NCBI GenBank assembly: GCA_950075865.1
Contig: CATMVA010000007.1
Coordinates: 1 to 64,000 of the forward strand
From: an uncultured Oscillospiraceae bacterium
GTDB taxonomy: Bacteria > Bacillota > Clostridia > Oscillospirales > Oscillospiraceae
DNA length: 64,000 nt
Direction: 5' to 3'
Shown: in pieces, positions 8,501 to 15,648 of the stretch
How the letters are laid out: each line of letters opens with the position of its first letter
How positions within the stretch are numbered: position 1 is the stretch's first letter
Translations under genes and position numbers: made by a program
The notes under the pieces: generated by a model
Database searches by the model: none
The model's input: only the letters and a program-made list of their open reading frames with translations
What the model was told of the DNA's origin: nothing

Positions 8501-9012
8501 ACGCCCTCCACCTGGTCGCAGCGGGAGTAGCCGGCGGCAGTCAGGCTCTCGGCCAGTTCGTTCAGGTCGTACCTCTCCCCCATTTTCAGCACCCGGCTGA
8601 CCCTGTTCAGCAGGCCGGGGGGCATGGTGCGCTGGACCACCGCCTCGGCGGCGGCCACGGTGAAGGGGGGCGGAGTCTCCCCTCCCAGGGCCCAGAGGGC
8701 GGAAAGACGCTTGTGCTCCCACTCCCGGGAGACCACGGCGGCGTTGTGGAAGGTAAATTCCCGGGCGGGGAGGGTAAGGACGGCCTCCCCGGTGAGGGCG
8801 GTGAGATCGGCGGCAAGGCGTTGGCAGTCGGCCTCGTCGGCGCAAAGAAGGACCACCGGGCGGCCGGTCTGCCGCCGGAGGCCGGCGGCAAAGTAAGCCC
8901 GGTGAGCCAGGGAGAGGCCGGAAACGGCCACGGGGGAACGGCCGGCGTCCAGGGCGGACGTCAGATGGGTGAACTCCGGTATTTGGCTCAGGAAATCAAG
9001 CAGTTTTTTCAT
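5518..9012 (-). CDS. mfd: Transcription-repair coupling factor
   Basis: A 1164-residue ATP-dependent translocase that removes stalled RNA polymerase at DNA lesions and recruits UvrA. The order is canonical: UvrB-like N-terminal domains (about 1-400), the RNA-polymerase-interacting CarD-like domain (around 490-560, DLVVHQQYGIGRYQGM), superfamily 2 motor domains with Walker A (CGDVGYGKTEVAF) and DEEQRFG, the conserved RGRVGRSSRRAFAYL segment, and the C-terminal TRCF domain. ATG 9012 (MKKLLDFLSQ) follows GGAGGATCT; in-frame sequence further upstream is Pro-rich and unlikely to be translated. The foldase gene next upstream has its own terminator. Confidence 0.97.
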   Translation of the reverse strand: MKKLLDFLSQIPEFTHLTSALDAGRSPVAVSGLSLAHRAYFAAGLRRQTGRPVVLLCADEADCQRLAADLTALTGEAVLTLPAREFTFHNAAVVSREWEHKRLSALWALGGETPPPFTVAAAEAVVQRTMPPGLLNRVSRVLKMGERYDLNELAESLTAAGYSRCDQVEGVGQFALRGGILDFFSPAHPQPVRLEFFGDEVDSMGLFDPSTQRRTEQLEEARILPAAEVLPQFAPGLAKALDQRLATAVKKGNCPDQLLVTLHQDKELIENGLTFPAMDRYLALIYPEMATALDYFPPDATVLISESPRFLERCKNYLWQMNEDVTALSESGLLLPELGRLCASPEEFSASLEAWAAAYLDSFTSSQYPLRPRELVAVTAKQLPSYGVSLETAVSDLSHYISAGFSVVVLAGTEQRCLNLQTLLREQKVRSAVDFKLSVLPKPGEAVICCGGLSSGMEFPGARLAVLTEGQAAPVKKHRPAKTTNREKLKSYADLSPGDLVVHQQYGIGRYQGMVKMPVDGIDKDYVKIAYAGADVLYVPATQLDMVSKYIGGGEDANETKKLSKLGGGDWERQKSKAKKAVQDLAKGLIRLYAQRQRQPGFAFSPDSPWQKEFEEEFQYTETEDQLRCIAEIKRDMEQNKPMDRLLCGDVGYGKTEVAFRAIMKCILDGKQAAILVPTTVLARQHYLTAKQRFAKYPVDVAVISRFRTPAQMKETLRKTAEGGVDLLIGTHRLLQKDVQFKDLGLLVVDEEQRFGVTHKERLKEISRQVDVLTLSATPIPRTLNMALSGIRDMSTLEEPPLDRQPVQTYVLEHDWSVLADAMRREIERGGQVYYLHNRVETIARTANRIREMLGEEARVAVAHGKMTQEELGDVMTRMSDGEVDVLCCTTIIETGIDIANVNTLIIEDADKMGLAQLHQIRGRVGRSSRRAFAYLTFRRGKVLSEVASKRLSAIREFAEFGSGFKIAMRDLEIRGAGNVLGPEQSGFLVSVGYDMYLKLLEEAVLTERGEADRLPGQCSADLTVAASIPDRYVPSAEQRMDLYRKIALIRTEADADDVTDELIDRYGDPPRPVNNLIAVALLRSRCAENGITELTQKGSNVVFSLKEFDLRRVSALCGAERWKGRVLFSPGEKPALTLRLKKGEDPLKLSRVLVEDYAASEAV

Positions 9013-9145
9013 AGATCCTCCGAAAAAGAGTGTTTTCCCGGAACGACCAAAAGCCCCCATTCCCGGAGGGAGGGGGGGTCTGCGGTTTGTGAAACCAGTA
9101 TAACGATTTTTGGGCGGGGGGTCAAGGGGGAAAAGGGACAAAAAA

Positions 9146-9169
9146 CGGCCCCTCCGGAGGGAGGGGCCG
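9146..9169 (-). terminator. Terminator after the PrsA-like gene
   Basis: CGGCCCCTCC pairs with GGAGGGGCCG and is followed on the minus strand by TTTTTTG, a classic intrinsic terminator 15 bp beyond the foldase stop. Confidence 0.88.
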
Positions 9170-9183
9170 CTGACGCAGGGTCC

Positions 9184-10347
9184 TTACTGGGCAGGGCTTG
9201 CGGTGGGAGCGGAGCTCTCCAGGGCTTTGGCGATCTGGCGGGCTTCGTTGACGGCGGCGAGCTGGTCCCAGAAGGTGTGGGGGTCCAGATCGTCGTAAGC
9301 CTGGGTTGTCTCCACCGCAGCCTCCTCGATCCACTGGCGGGTCATGTCGTCCAGCCGGTAGCCGGCGATCACATCGTCGGTAGCATAGGCGCGGATCTGA
9401 TCCTCGGCGACGGGGATACGCATGATGATGTGGTAGCCGTAAGAGGTGGTGACCACATCGCTGACCTGACCGATCTCCAGGGCCAGGGCGGCGTTCTCAA
9501 ATTCGGGGACCATCTGGCCGGCGTAGGCCATGGTGTAACCGTCGGGATAGTAGAGCTCTCCGGTGGAAGCGTCCCGGCCATCCTCGCTGTACGCCTTCAT
9601 CAGCTCGTCGAAGGTGGCCGCGGGATCCTCGGCGGCGCGGATCTGGGCCAGGAAGCCCTGGATCTTCTCCAGAACGGCGGTCTTCTCCTCGTCGGAGAAG
9701 TTCTCGTAGGTGCCGTCCTCCAACTGGCGACGGGTAGACAGGAGGATATGCTTGGCTCCGTAGATGCCGTTCTCCTCCATAAAGTCGGAGACGAAAGCAT
9801 CCCGGTCGGCCTCGGTCACCGTGATCTCGCCGGTCTCGCGGAGCTTGGCCAGCAGGGCCTCGTTCAGGAAATAGACGGCGTTGAGCTCCTCGAAGAGTTC
9901 CCGGGAGACGCACATGCTGTCCAGCATGGCAAGGTACTCCTCCTCCCCGCCGTACATCTGGATGGCGTAGGCGATCTGCTCGGCGGCTTTCTCCTCCTGC
10001 TCGGGGGAGAGGACGGCGCTGACCTCGGCGGCTTTGGCCCGGACCACCTGGTAGAGCTTGGCGGTCTCCAAGGCCTGGTCCTTCAGCTCCTGGGCCTTGG
10101 AGGTCCACTGCTCGGCGGTGCTGAGACCGTAATACTGCTGCTCCACCGAGATGGCGTTGGAGAGCCAGAAGAGGTACTCCTCGGCGGTGATCCCGGTGCC
10201 GTTGATGGTCAGCAGGGCGTAGTCGCTCTTGATGCCGGCGGCCTGCCAGCAGAGGTCGCCGCTATGGTCCTCCTCCTGGGGCTTGGGGGTACAGCCCGAG
10301 AGCAGGATCAGGGCCAAAAGCCCAGCCAGAAATCTCGTCTTTTTCAT
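9184..10347 (-). CDS. PrsA/SurA-type peptidyl-prolyl isomerase lipoprotein
   Basis: A 387-residue exported foldase. The N-terminus MKKTRFLAGLLALILLSGC is a lipoprotein signal with lipidation predicted at Cys19, anchoring it to the outer face of the membrane. A helical SurA-like N-terminal region (about 45-190) is followed by a parvulin-type rotamase domain (about 195-315) with GAKHILLS, a flexible loop and VTTSYGYHIIMRI. It would assist folding of secreted proteins, plausibly including the SLH exoproteins encoded nearby. The region upstream is non-coding for about 700 bp. Exact subfamily (PrsA against SurA-like) is uncertain. Confidence 0.88.
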   Translation of the reverse strand: MKKTRFLAGLLALILLSGCTPKPQEEDHSGDLCWQAAGIKSDYALLTINGTGITAEEYLFWLSNAISVEQQYYGLSTAEQWTSKAQELKDQALETAKLYQVVRAKAAEVSAVLSPEQEEKAAEQIAYAIQMYGGEEEYLAMLDSMCVSRELFEELNAVYFLNEALLAKLRETGEITVTEADRDAFVSDFMEENGIYGAKHILLSTRRQLEDGTYENFSDEEKTAVLEKIQGFLAQIRAAEDPAATFDELMKAYSEDGRDASTGELYYPDGYTMAYAGQMVPEFENAALALEIGQVSDVVTTSYGYHIIMRIPVAEDQIRAYATDDVIAGYRLDDMTRQWIEEAAVETTQAYDDLDPHTFWDQLAAVNEARQIAKALESSAPTASPAQ

Positions 10348-10501
10348 TTACATATCCTCCCGCATATTTAGCTTCGCTTGTCTTTGCCGATCAAAGCTAA
10401 CGTGATTTTTGTTATTGTACCACCAATTTGTGAACAAAACAAGACGGAGTTTTTGGGGGGGCGTTTTCTTGCCCAAGGGCAAGGGCGGATTTGCAGGGGG
10501 A

Positions 10502-10627
10502 CCACTTTGGGGCCAAAGTGGCCCCCCTTAGACCCCCCGAAAGCCCCAGAGGGGGAGAGTTTCGATTCTCTCCCCCTCTGGACTCCCCCTCTCACCGACC
10601 AAAGGAGGGGGCCTGCGGGCCCCCTCC
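10502..10627. repeat. Three consecutive perfect hairpins
   Basis: Three dyads lie in a row: 10502-10521 (CCACTTTGG and complement), 10546-10581 (CCAGAGGGGGAGAG with an 8-base loop) and 10604-10627 (GGAGGGGGCC, 4-base loop). None has a proper T-run, and both strands carry open frames only because of composition. This looks like a dispersed structured intergenic repeat. Confidence 0.6.
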
Positions 10628-11062
10628 TTGTGGAATCTTCCCCGAGATGTTCTACCATAGGCCACTGACCTTCGACCCGAACTTCGTAGCGGGTCTTGGT
10701 TCGAGGGGAACGGCGCGTCAAGGATGCCGCGCCCTACGAGGGCAAAGGGCACGGGGCACGCCCACCCAGGCGGCGGAAATTTCAACCCAACCACCCCAAG
10801 GTTGCGATACTGTGAGCGGCAGCGGCGCAAGAGAGGCCGCGGGTCGCATTGAGAGAGCCGCCGGTCAATAGGTCGGTAACCCGGAGTTTTTCACCCGAGT
10901 GAGCGCAGGACAGATTTTCAACACAGGACAGTTGCAGACCCCCACACCATAATTTTCTGTGGTCTTGCCCGTAAAAAGTTCGGAGTCCAGAACCGCTTTC
11001 AAGCGGTTTTGGACCCGGCTGGGAAGCCGAAAAAGAATAAAAGGTCAGGGACAAAGGCTTTC
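10628..11062. other. Non-coding stretch, no recognised gene
   Basis: About 435 bp with no ORF that has a ribosome-binding site or protein-like composition. It contains small hairpins such as ACCGCTTTCAAGCGGT (10992-11007). It does not match tmRNA, RNase P RNA, SRP RNA or tRNA by the conserved words I know. It may be degenerate sequence or a structured RNA that I cannot identify. Confidence 0.4.
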
Positions 11063-11227
11063 TCAGGAGATCTCTCCATGTTCCTTTTCAAACTTCTTCA
11101 CACAGCTGTAAATCAGCATCCGTATCAGGCTCCCCGTGCTTCGGCAGTCGTATTTGGCAATATATTTCAACTTTTTCAGCTGGTCCTCCGGGATGCGGAA
11201 GCCGAAATTGATCTGGCGGTCTTTCAT
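11063..11227 (-). CDS. Small ribbon-helix-helix protein (54 aa)
   Basis: A 54-residue ORF starting MKDRQINFGFRIPEDQ. The short basic beta-strand segment followed by two helices (ED-QLKKLKYIAKYD, then GSLIRMLIYSCVKKFEKE) fits the Arc/MetJ ribbon-helix-helix DNA-binding fold. GGGAGGTG lies 8 bases before ATG 11227; an ATG two codons earlier is too close to it. It is divergent from the RHH gene at 11362, sharing a 134-bp AT-rich control region. Likely an autoregulated repressor; target unknown. Confidence 0.65.
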   Translation of the reverse strand: MKDRQINFGFRIPEDQLKKLKYIAKYDCRSTGSLIRMLIYSCVKKFEKEHGEIS

Positions 11228-11291
11228 GAACATCACCTCCCAGCCAATATAATACTATATATACACTATTTAGTCAATATATAGGCATTAG

Positions 11292-11320
11292 TTGTATGAA
11301 GAAATTTTTCTTGCTATAAT
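11292..11320 (+). promoter_or_regulatory. Promoter of the first plus-strand RHH gene
   Basis: TTGTAT (11292-11297) and TATAAT (11315-11320) with a 17-bp spacer and an extended TGC before the -10. Just upstream is an inverted repeat CTATATA (11255-11261) / TATATAG (11278-11284), a possible operator shared with the divergent RHH gene. Confidence 0.65.
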
Positions 11321-11361
11321 AGACACCAGATAGTATGTATGCGCGTCGGGAGGCGTTTTTT

Positions 11362-11529
11362 ATGGCTGAGCCTGTATATGTGAACCGCATCAGATTTGCC
11401 TCTTCTCTGGACAAAGAGTTGGCGGACCCCTTTGACCGGCTGTCCAAGAAGACCCGGATCCCCAAGTCCCGGCTGCTGGACGAAGCCATTGAGGATCTGC
11501 TGGCGAAATACGAAAAGAAAAGCGGCTGA
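11362..11529 (+). CDS. Small ribbon-helix-helix protein, paralog A (55 aa)
   Basis: A 55-residue ORF, MAEPVYVNRIRFASS..., with the RHH pattern: an N-terminal strand (VNRIRFASSL), helix 1 (DPFDRLSKKT) and helix 2 in R-I-P-K-S-R-L-L-D-E-A. The start at 11362 follows GGGAGG at 8 bases; an upstream in-frame ATG lacks a site. It is a close paralog of the ORF at 11658, same length. DNA binding is inferred from the fold; no antitoxin partner toxin gene is adjacent. Confidence 0.72.
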   Translation: MAEPVYVNRIRFASSLDKELADPFDRLSKKTRIPKSRLLDEAIEDLLAKYEKKSG

Positions 11530-11558
11530 GGGCGGGACCACGCTCCGGCCGCTTTTTT
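11517..11558 (+). terminator. Terminator after RHH paralog A
   Basis: AAAAGCGGC pairs with GCCGCTTTT in a stem that overlaps the end of the ORF and is followed by a run of six T. It separates the two paralogous RHH genes transcriptionally. Confidence 0.7.
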
Positions 11559-11570
11559 CGCACCGTATAC

Positions 11571-11655
11571 TTACATCATTATACACCACATTACATAAAA
11601 TGCAACCACTTGTTTCAAATTTTTGTATGCTGTAAAATGGTGTAAGGTGATGTAA
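11571..11655 (+). promoter_or_regulatory. Promoter flanked by inverted arrays of TTACA half-sites
   Basis: TTGTTT (11610-11615) and TAAAAT (11633-11638) with a 17-bp spacer form the promoter of the second RHH paralog. Upstream, TTACA-type sites begin at 11571, 11581 (ATACA) and 11591. Downstream, the complement TGTAA begins at 11631, 11641 and 11651. All steps are exactly 10 bp, one helical turn, and the two arrays face each other across the promoter. This is the arrangement expected of a cooperative RHH operator. Confidence 0.6.
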
Positions 11656-11657
11656 TT

Positions 11658-11825
11658 ATGGCAGATAGTATCCTGGTAAACCGGACCCGCTTTACCTCCT
11701 CCATGAAAAACGAGCTGATGGAGGACTTTGACAAGCTGGCCGCCGAGACCCGCATCCCGAAATCCCGGCTGCTGGACGAGGCCGTGGAGGACCTGCTGAA
11801 GAAGTACCGGAAAAAGGGCCGCTGA
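11658..11825 (+). CDS. Small ribbon-helix-helix protein, paralog B (55 aa)
   Basis: A 55-residue ORF, MADSILVNRTRFTSS..., aligned over its full length with the ORF at 11362; both share the core T-R-I-P-K-S-R-L-L-D-E-A followed by E-D-L-L. It is likely a dimeric DNA-binding protein. The ATG follows directly on the third TGTAA of a 10-bp-phased array, with AAGGTG as ribosome-binding site, so binding there would block both promoter and translation start. That points to autoregulation. No toxin-like or other partner gene lies in the same transcription unit. Confidence 0.72.
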   Translation: MADSILVNRTRFTSSMKNELMEDFDKLAAETRIPKSRLLDEAVEDLLKKYRKKGR

Positions 11826-11833
11826 TACCATTC

Positions 11834-11894
11834 GGACAGCAGGGACGGTTCTTCTGTCTCAAAGGGCGAGACAGTAAGAACCGTCCCTCTGTCC
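11834..11894. repeat. REP-like inverted repeat
   Basis: GGACAGCAGGGACGGTTCTT and its imperfect complement form a 61-bp inverted repeat with a short loop. The AGGGACGGTTCT word resembles REP elements moved by RAYT-type transposases in other Firmicutes; no transposase is present here. Confidence 0.6.
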
Positions 11895-11955
11895 TTCGCG
11901 GAAATGGAAAAGATGAAGAATTTCTTTTGTTTTTCTTTATTTTCACTTTTTCCCA

Positions 11956-11984
11956 GTGACAAATCAAATCTCCTGCGTTATAAT
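11956..11984 (+). promoter_or_regulatory. Promoter of the HD gene
   Basis: GTGACA (11956-11961) and TATAAT (11979-11984), 17-bp spacer, 44 bp before the HD gene start. Confidence 0.6.
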
Positions 11985-12027
11985 GGGCCCACGAACCAGA
12001 CTTCCGATCTCAAAGGGGGAGCTTTCC

Positions 12028-12513
12028 ATGCGCCTGATCGACGCGCCCAATCATCTGGCCTTTCTGGCCTGCGTTCACGACCTGCTGGCCGAGCCCAAGG
12101 TCCAGTCCATGCGGACCTTTATCCATCACCCCGGCGTGACCTGCTACGAGCACTCCATCTTTGTGGCTTACGTGGCCTTCCGGCTGGCCCGGCGGTGGCG
12201 GCTCAACTACATGGCCTGCGCCCGGGCGGGGCTGCTTCACGACCTGTACCTCTACCGCTGGAACGACCAGAGCGCCCATCCGGGCAACCAGTGTCTGGAC
12301 CACCCCGAATTTGCCCTCCGCAACGCCCAGACCATCACCAAGCTCTCCCCCATGGAGAGAAACATCATCCAGGCCCACATGTGGCCCCTGGCCATCCACA
12401 TGCCCCACTCACGGGAGGCCTGGACGGTGAGCCTGGCCGACAAGATCTGCGCCACCATCGAAACCATCCAGCTCTGGAAGCGGATGAAGCTGCGGACGGT
12501 CCTGGCCCAGTAA
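12028..12513 (+). CDS. HD-domain phosphohydrolase
   Basis: A 161-residue cytoplasmic protein with an HD metal-binding domain: the first His in CYEHSIFVAYVAF, the HD pair in AGLLHDLYLYRW, further His in HPGNQCLDHPEF and QAHMWPLAIHMP, and a late Asp in SLADKICA. HD proteins of this size hydrolyse phosphomonoesters or nucleotides; the substrate is unknown. Start ATG 12028 follows AAAGGGGGAG. It stands alone between its own promoter and a strong terminator (12542-12572). Confidence 0.85.
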   Translation: MRLIDAPNHLAFLACVHDLLAEPKVQSMRTFIHHPGVTCYEHSIFVAYVAFRLARRWRLNYMACARAGLLHDLYLYRWNDQSAHPGNQCLDHPEFALRNAQTITKLSPMERNIIQAHMWPLAIHMPHSREAWTVSLADKICATIETIQLWKRMKLRTVLAQ

Positions 12514-12541
12514 CACGGCAAAAAGCACAAAAAACCCGTCG

Positions 12542-12572
12542 AAACGCTCCGTTTTTTTGCGGAGCGTTTTTT
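12542..12572 (+). terminator. Terminator after the HD gene
   Basis: AAACGCTCCG pairs with CGGAGCGTTT around a T-rich loop and is followed by TTTT. Confidence 0.88.
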
Positions 12573-12582
12573 CTTATTTCCT

Positions 12583-12611
12583 TTGCATTTCCATCTCTCC
12601 TTTGCTATAAT
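12583..12611 (+). promoter_or_regulatory. Promoter of the glmU-like/prs unit
   Basis: TTGCAT (12583-12588) and TATAAT (12606-12611) with 17 bp between and an extended TGC -10, 48 bp before the first gene. Confidence 0.7.
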
Positions 12612-12658
12612 AGATTATAATGTTATATACGCTTTATTTTCAGATGGGAGTGGAGAGC

Positions 12659-13819
12659 ATGAATCATCTCAGCGCCATGGTCTTTCTGTCCCGGGACCCC
12701 CAGGGTCCCTCCCCTCTTTTGCAGGACATTTTATTCGATCCGGCAGCCCGCTGGCTGGCGGAAGCCCTCCGTTCCGCCGGCGTGGAACGGTTTTTTGTTG
12801 TCTGCGACCGGGACAACGCAGAGAAGACCGCTCTCTGCTTCCCCGAGGGGACCACGGTGGTCTCTGACGGCGACGGGGACGCCACGGTACGGCTCCACGG
12901 CTTTCTGGAGGAGAATCCGGGCAATCTGGCCGTGATCACCCGGCCAGTGCTGCTCGCCCCCGAGGGGACCACCTTCTCCCTGCCTGGGAAGGAGCCCCAG
13001 AAGAGCATTTTCTCCCTGAAGGGGAGCGCCCTTCTCTCCGCCCTGCGGGACGGGAAGAGCTTTGGGGACGCGGTCCACGCCATGGGGGACGCCTCCCCCT
13101 GGAAGGGGCGGGTCCTGCCTTTGGAGAACGATCCCTCCTACCGGGCCTTTACGGTGGAGCCCATAGCCAAGAATCTGAGCGTGGAACGGCTCCTGGCCGC
13201 CGGGGTGCGGATCATGGATCCCAGCCAGGTGTACGTAGGACCCGCGGTCAAGGTGGGCAGGGGCACCGCCCTGCTGCCCGGCACCATCCTCCGGGGAGAG
13301 ACCGTGATCGGGGAGGACTGCGTCATCGGGCCTACTACCATGATTCGGGACTGCGTGATCGGGGACCGGGTGACGGTAAACGCCTCCCAGCTCAACGAGA
13401 GCGTGGTGGAGGAGGATACCACCGTGGGGCCCTTTGCCTATGTCCGGCCCCACACCCATGTGGGCAAGGCCGTCAAGGTGGGGGACTTTGTAGAGCTGAA
13501 GAACTCGGTCATCGGGGACGGCACCAAGATCTCCCATCTGACCTATGTGGGGGATTCCGACGTGGGACAGAAGGTCAACTTCGGTTGCGGCACGGTGACG
13601 GTGAACTACGACGGGACCAAAAAGTTCCGCACGGTCATCGGGGACCACGCGTTTATCGGCTGCAACACCAACTTGGTGGCTCCGGTGGAGGTGGGCGAGG
13701 GCGCCTACACCGCCGCCGGCAGCACCATCACCGACGACGTGCCCGCCGAATCCCTGGCCATCGCCCGGTCCCGGCAGGAGCTCAAGCGGGATTGGGTCAA
13801 GCGGCGCCGCAAGGGCTGA
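12659..13819 (+). CDS. glmU: GlmU-like acetyltransferase with degenerate uridylyltransferase domain
   Basis: A 386-residue protein. From about residue 185 it is a clear left-handed beta-helix GlmU acetyltransferase domain that would make N-acetylglucosamine-1-phosphate from glucosamine-1-phosphate and acetyl-CoA (VGPFAYVRPHTH, NYDGTKKFRTVIG, GCNTNLVAPVEV, AAGSTITDDVPA). The first 180 residues keep the outline of a nucleotidyltransferase (AEALRSAGVERFFVV) but lack the L-x-x-G-x-G-T-R-M loop, where SRDPQGPSPLL stands, and the later G-D-x-P motif reads TRPVLL. The whole protein is 60-70 residues shorter than usual. Pyrophosphorylase activity therefore looks lost, or moved to another enzyme. It is probably co-transcribed with prs. 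Confidence 0.85.
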   Translation: MNHLSAMVFLSRDPQGPSPLLQDILFDPAARWLAEALRSAGVERFFVVCDRDNAEKTALCFPEGTTVVSDGDGDATVRLHGFLEENPGNLAVITRPVLLAPEGTTFSLPGKEPQKSIFSLKGSALLSALRDGKSFGDAVHAMGDASPWKGRVLPLENDPSYRAFTVEPIAKNLSVERLLAAGVRIMDPSQVYVGPAVKVGRGTALLPGTILRGETVIGEDCVIGPTTMIRDCVIGDRVTVNASQLNESVVEEDTTVGPFAYVRPHTHVGKAVKVGDFVELKNSVIGDGTKISHLTYVGDSDVGQKVNFGCGTVTVNYDGTKKFRTVIGDHAFIGCNTNLVAPVEVGEGAYTAAGSTITDDVPAESLAIARSRQELKRDWVKRRRKG

Positions 13820-13904
13820 GAGGCCTTCTTTTTGTCCGCTTCCCTTTCGGGGGCTGAATATACAAGGAAAATAGAATACAAAAGAGATGAGAGGGTGTAG
13901 TGAC

Positions 13905-14861
13905 ATGATTTCACACGGAAAGGACATCAAGATCTTCTCGGGCAACGCTAATCCGGCTTTGGCCAAGGCCATTTGCCAGCGGCTCAACACCGAGCTGGGA
14001 AGCGCGGAGACCGGCCGTTTCGCCGACGGCGAGGCCTTCTGCTCCATCTACGAGACCGTCCGGGGCTCTGACGTGTTCGTGGTGCAGCCCACCTGCCGGC
14101 CGGTGAACGACAACCTGATGGAGCTGCTCATCATGATCGACGCCCTCAAGCGGGCCTCGGCCGGGCGGATCACCGCCGTCATTCCCTACTTCGGCTACGC
14201 CCGGCAGGACCGGAAAGCCAAGCCCCGGGATCCTATTTCGGCCAAGCTGGTGGCCAACATGATCACCGCCGCCGGGGCGGACCGAGTGCTGACCATGGAC
14301 CTCCACGCCTCTCAGATCCAGGGCTTCTTTGATATTCCGGTGGACAATCTGCTGGGAAGCCCCATTTTTGCTCATTACTACCACGACCAGTTCATCGGCC
14401 AGGAGGAATCCACCGTGGTAGTCTCTCCCGACGTGGGCAGCGTGGCAAGGGCCCGGACCTTCGCCCAGAAGCTGGGGCTGCCCCTGGCCATCGTGGACAA
14501 GCGGCGGCAGAAGGCCAACTCCTCCGAGGTCATGAACATCATCGGCAACGTGAAGGGAAAGAAGGTCATCCTGCTGGATGATATGGTGGATACCGCCGGG
14601 TCCCTCTGCCACGCCGCCCAGGCTATCGTGGACATCGGCGGGGCCACCGAGGTGTACGCCTGCGCCAGCCATGGCGTGCTCTCCGGCCCCTCCTATGACC
14701 GGATCGAGCAGAGCCCCATCAAGGAGCTGGTGCTGCTGGATTCCATCCCCGCCCAGCGGGAGAACTTCCCCAAGATCAAGTATCTCACCGTGGCCGACCT
14801 CTTTGCCGAGGCCATCGAGCGGATCTATCAGGAGGTTTCGGTGTCCAAATTGTTTAACTGA
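13905..14861 (+). CDS. prs: Ribose-phosphate pyrophosphokinase
   Basis: A 318-residue PRPP synthetase, making 5-phosphoribosyl diphosphate from ribose-5-phosphate and ATP for nucleotide, His and Trp synthesis. Family signatures are present: FSGNANPALA at the N-terminus, the flexible loop YFGYARQDRKAKPRDP, DLHASQIQGFFDIPVDNL, and the PRPP-binding site ILLDDMVDTAGSL. ATG 13905 (MISHGKDIK) follows GAGAGGG; an earlier in-frame codon lacks spacing. It lies 85 bp after the glmU-like gene with no terminator between, so they are likely one operon. A terminator hairpin (15003-15031) precedes pth. Confidence 0.97.
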   Translation: MISHGKDIKIFSGNANPALAKAICQRLNTELGSAETGRFADGEAFCSIYETVRGSDVFVVQPTCRPVNDNLMELLIMIDALKRASAGRITAVIPYFGYARQDRKAKPRDPISAKLVANMITAAGADRVLTMDLHASQIQGFFDIPVDNLLGSPIFAHYYHDQFIGQEESTVVVSPDVGSVARARTFAQKLGLPLAIVDKRRQKANSSEVMNIIGNVKGKKVILLDDMVDTAGSLCHAAQAIVDIGGATEVYACASHGVLSGPSYDRIEQSPIKELVLLDSIPAQRENFPKIKYLTVADLFAEAIERIYQEVSVSKLFN

Positions 14862-15002
14862 GAAGCGCGAAAGGGCGGACAACGAGCGACATTGGACCGG
14901 AGCGAGGACGAGCGCAGGGCCGAAAAGCGGCCCAGGATCAGTCCGAGTCGGAGGGAAATGGAGCGAGTGTTCTGGCCGCCCTGCAGCGTGACATGGCTTT
15001 CT

Positions 15003-15031
15003 AAAGGAGAGCAGGACCTGCTCTCCTTTTT
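15003..15031 (+). terminator. Terminator between prs and pth
   Basis: AAAGGAGAGCAG pairs with CTGCTCTCCTTT and is followed by T residues. The pth ribosome-binding site begins 4 bp later, so read-through may be normal. Confidence 0.8.
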
Positions 15032-15047
15032 CCTAGGGAGGTTCACT

Positions 15048-15641
15048 ATGTTCTTCCGAAAAGACAAATCATCCGGGGTGAGCTGGCTCATTGTGGGGTT
15101 GGGCAATCTGGGAGACCAGTACGAGGGCTCCCGGCACAATGTGGGGTTTGACACGGTGGATGTGCTCTCCCGCGGCCTGGGGGTGAACGTGCAGCGGCTC
15201 AAGTTCAAGGCGCTGACGGCCACTGCTGACATCGGCGGAGAAAAGATGCTGCTGATGAAGCCCACCACCTTTATGAACCTGTCCGGGGAGGCAGTGGAGC
15301 AAGCGGCCGCCTTTTACAAGGTTCCCCCCGAGCGCATTCTGGTCATCTCGGATGAGGTGGCTCTCCCCCCGGGGAGCCTCCGCATCCGAAAGAACGGCTC
15401 GGCCGGCGGGCACAACGGGCTGAAGAACATCATCGCCCACCTCCACTCCCAGGAGTTTCCCCGGATCCGGATCGGGGTGGGGGAAAAGCCCCATCCGGAC
15501 TACGACATGGCCGACTGGGTGCTGGGAAAGCCCCAGGGAGCCGACCGGAAAGCCATCGACGAGGCCATCGGCCGGGCTGCCCAGGCCGTTGAGTGCTATA
15601 TCAATGAGGGTCCCGACCGGGCCATGAGTAAATTCAACTAA
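15048..15641 (+). CDS. pth: Peptidyl-tRNA hydrolase
   Basis: A 197-residue enzyme that frees tRNA from peptidyl-tRNA drop-off products. Signatures: IVGLGNLGDQYEGSRHNVGF at the N-terminus with the catalytic His in RHNVGF, KPTTFMNLSGEAV, SDEVALPPGSLRIR and GSAGGHNGLKNI. ATG 15048 follows AGGGAGG. The family's usual D-D-x-D-L-P-x-G is S-D-E-V-A-L-P-P-G here, keeping the Asp. It follows prs in the order common in Firmicutes, but mfd, its usual neighbour, is transcribed elsewhere in this window on the other strand. Confidence 0.96.
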   Translation: MFFRKDKSSGVSWLIVGLGNLGDQYEGSRHNVGFDTVDVLSRGLGVNVQRLKFKALTATADIGGEKMLLMKPTTFMNLSGEAVEQAAAFYKVPPERILVISDEVALPPGSLRIRKNGSAGGHNGLKNIIAHLHSQEFPRIRIGVGEKPHPDYDMADWVLGKPQGADRKAIDEAIGRAAQAVECYINEGPDRAMSKFN

Positions 15642-15648
15642 ACTGAAA

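Noticed and set aside
10782..11054. 90-codon minus-strand frame in the non-coding stretch
   Set aside because: Composition is not protein-like, no ribosome-binding site is present and it crosses several small hairpins.
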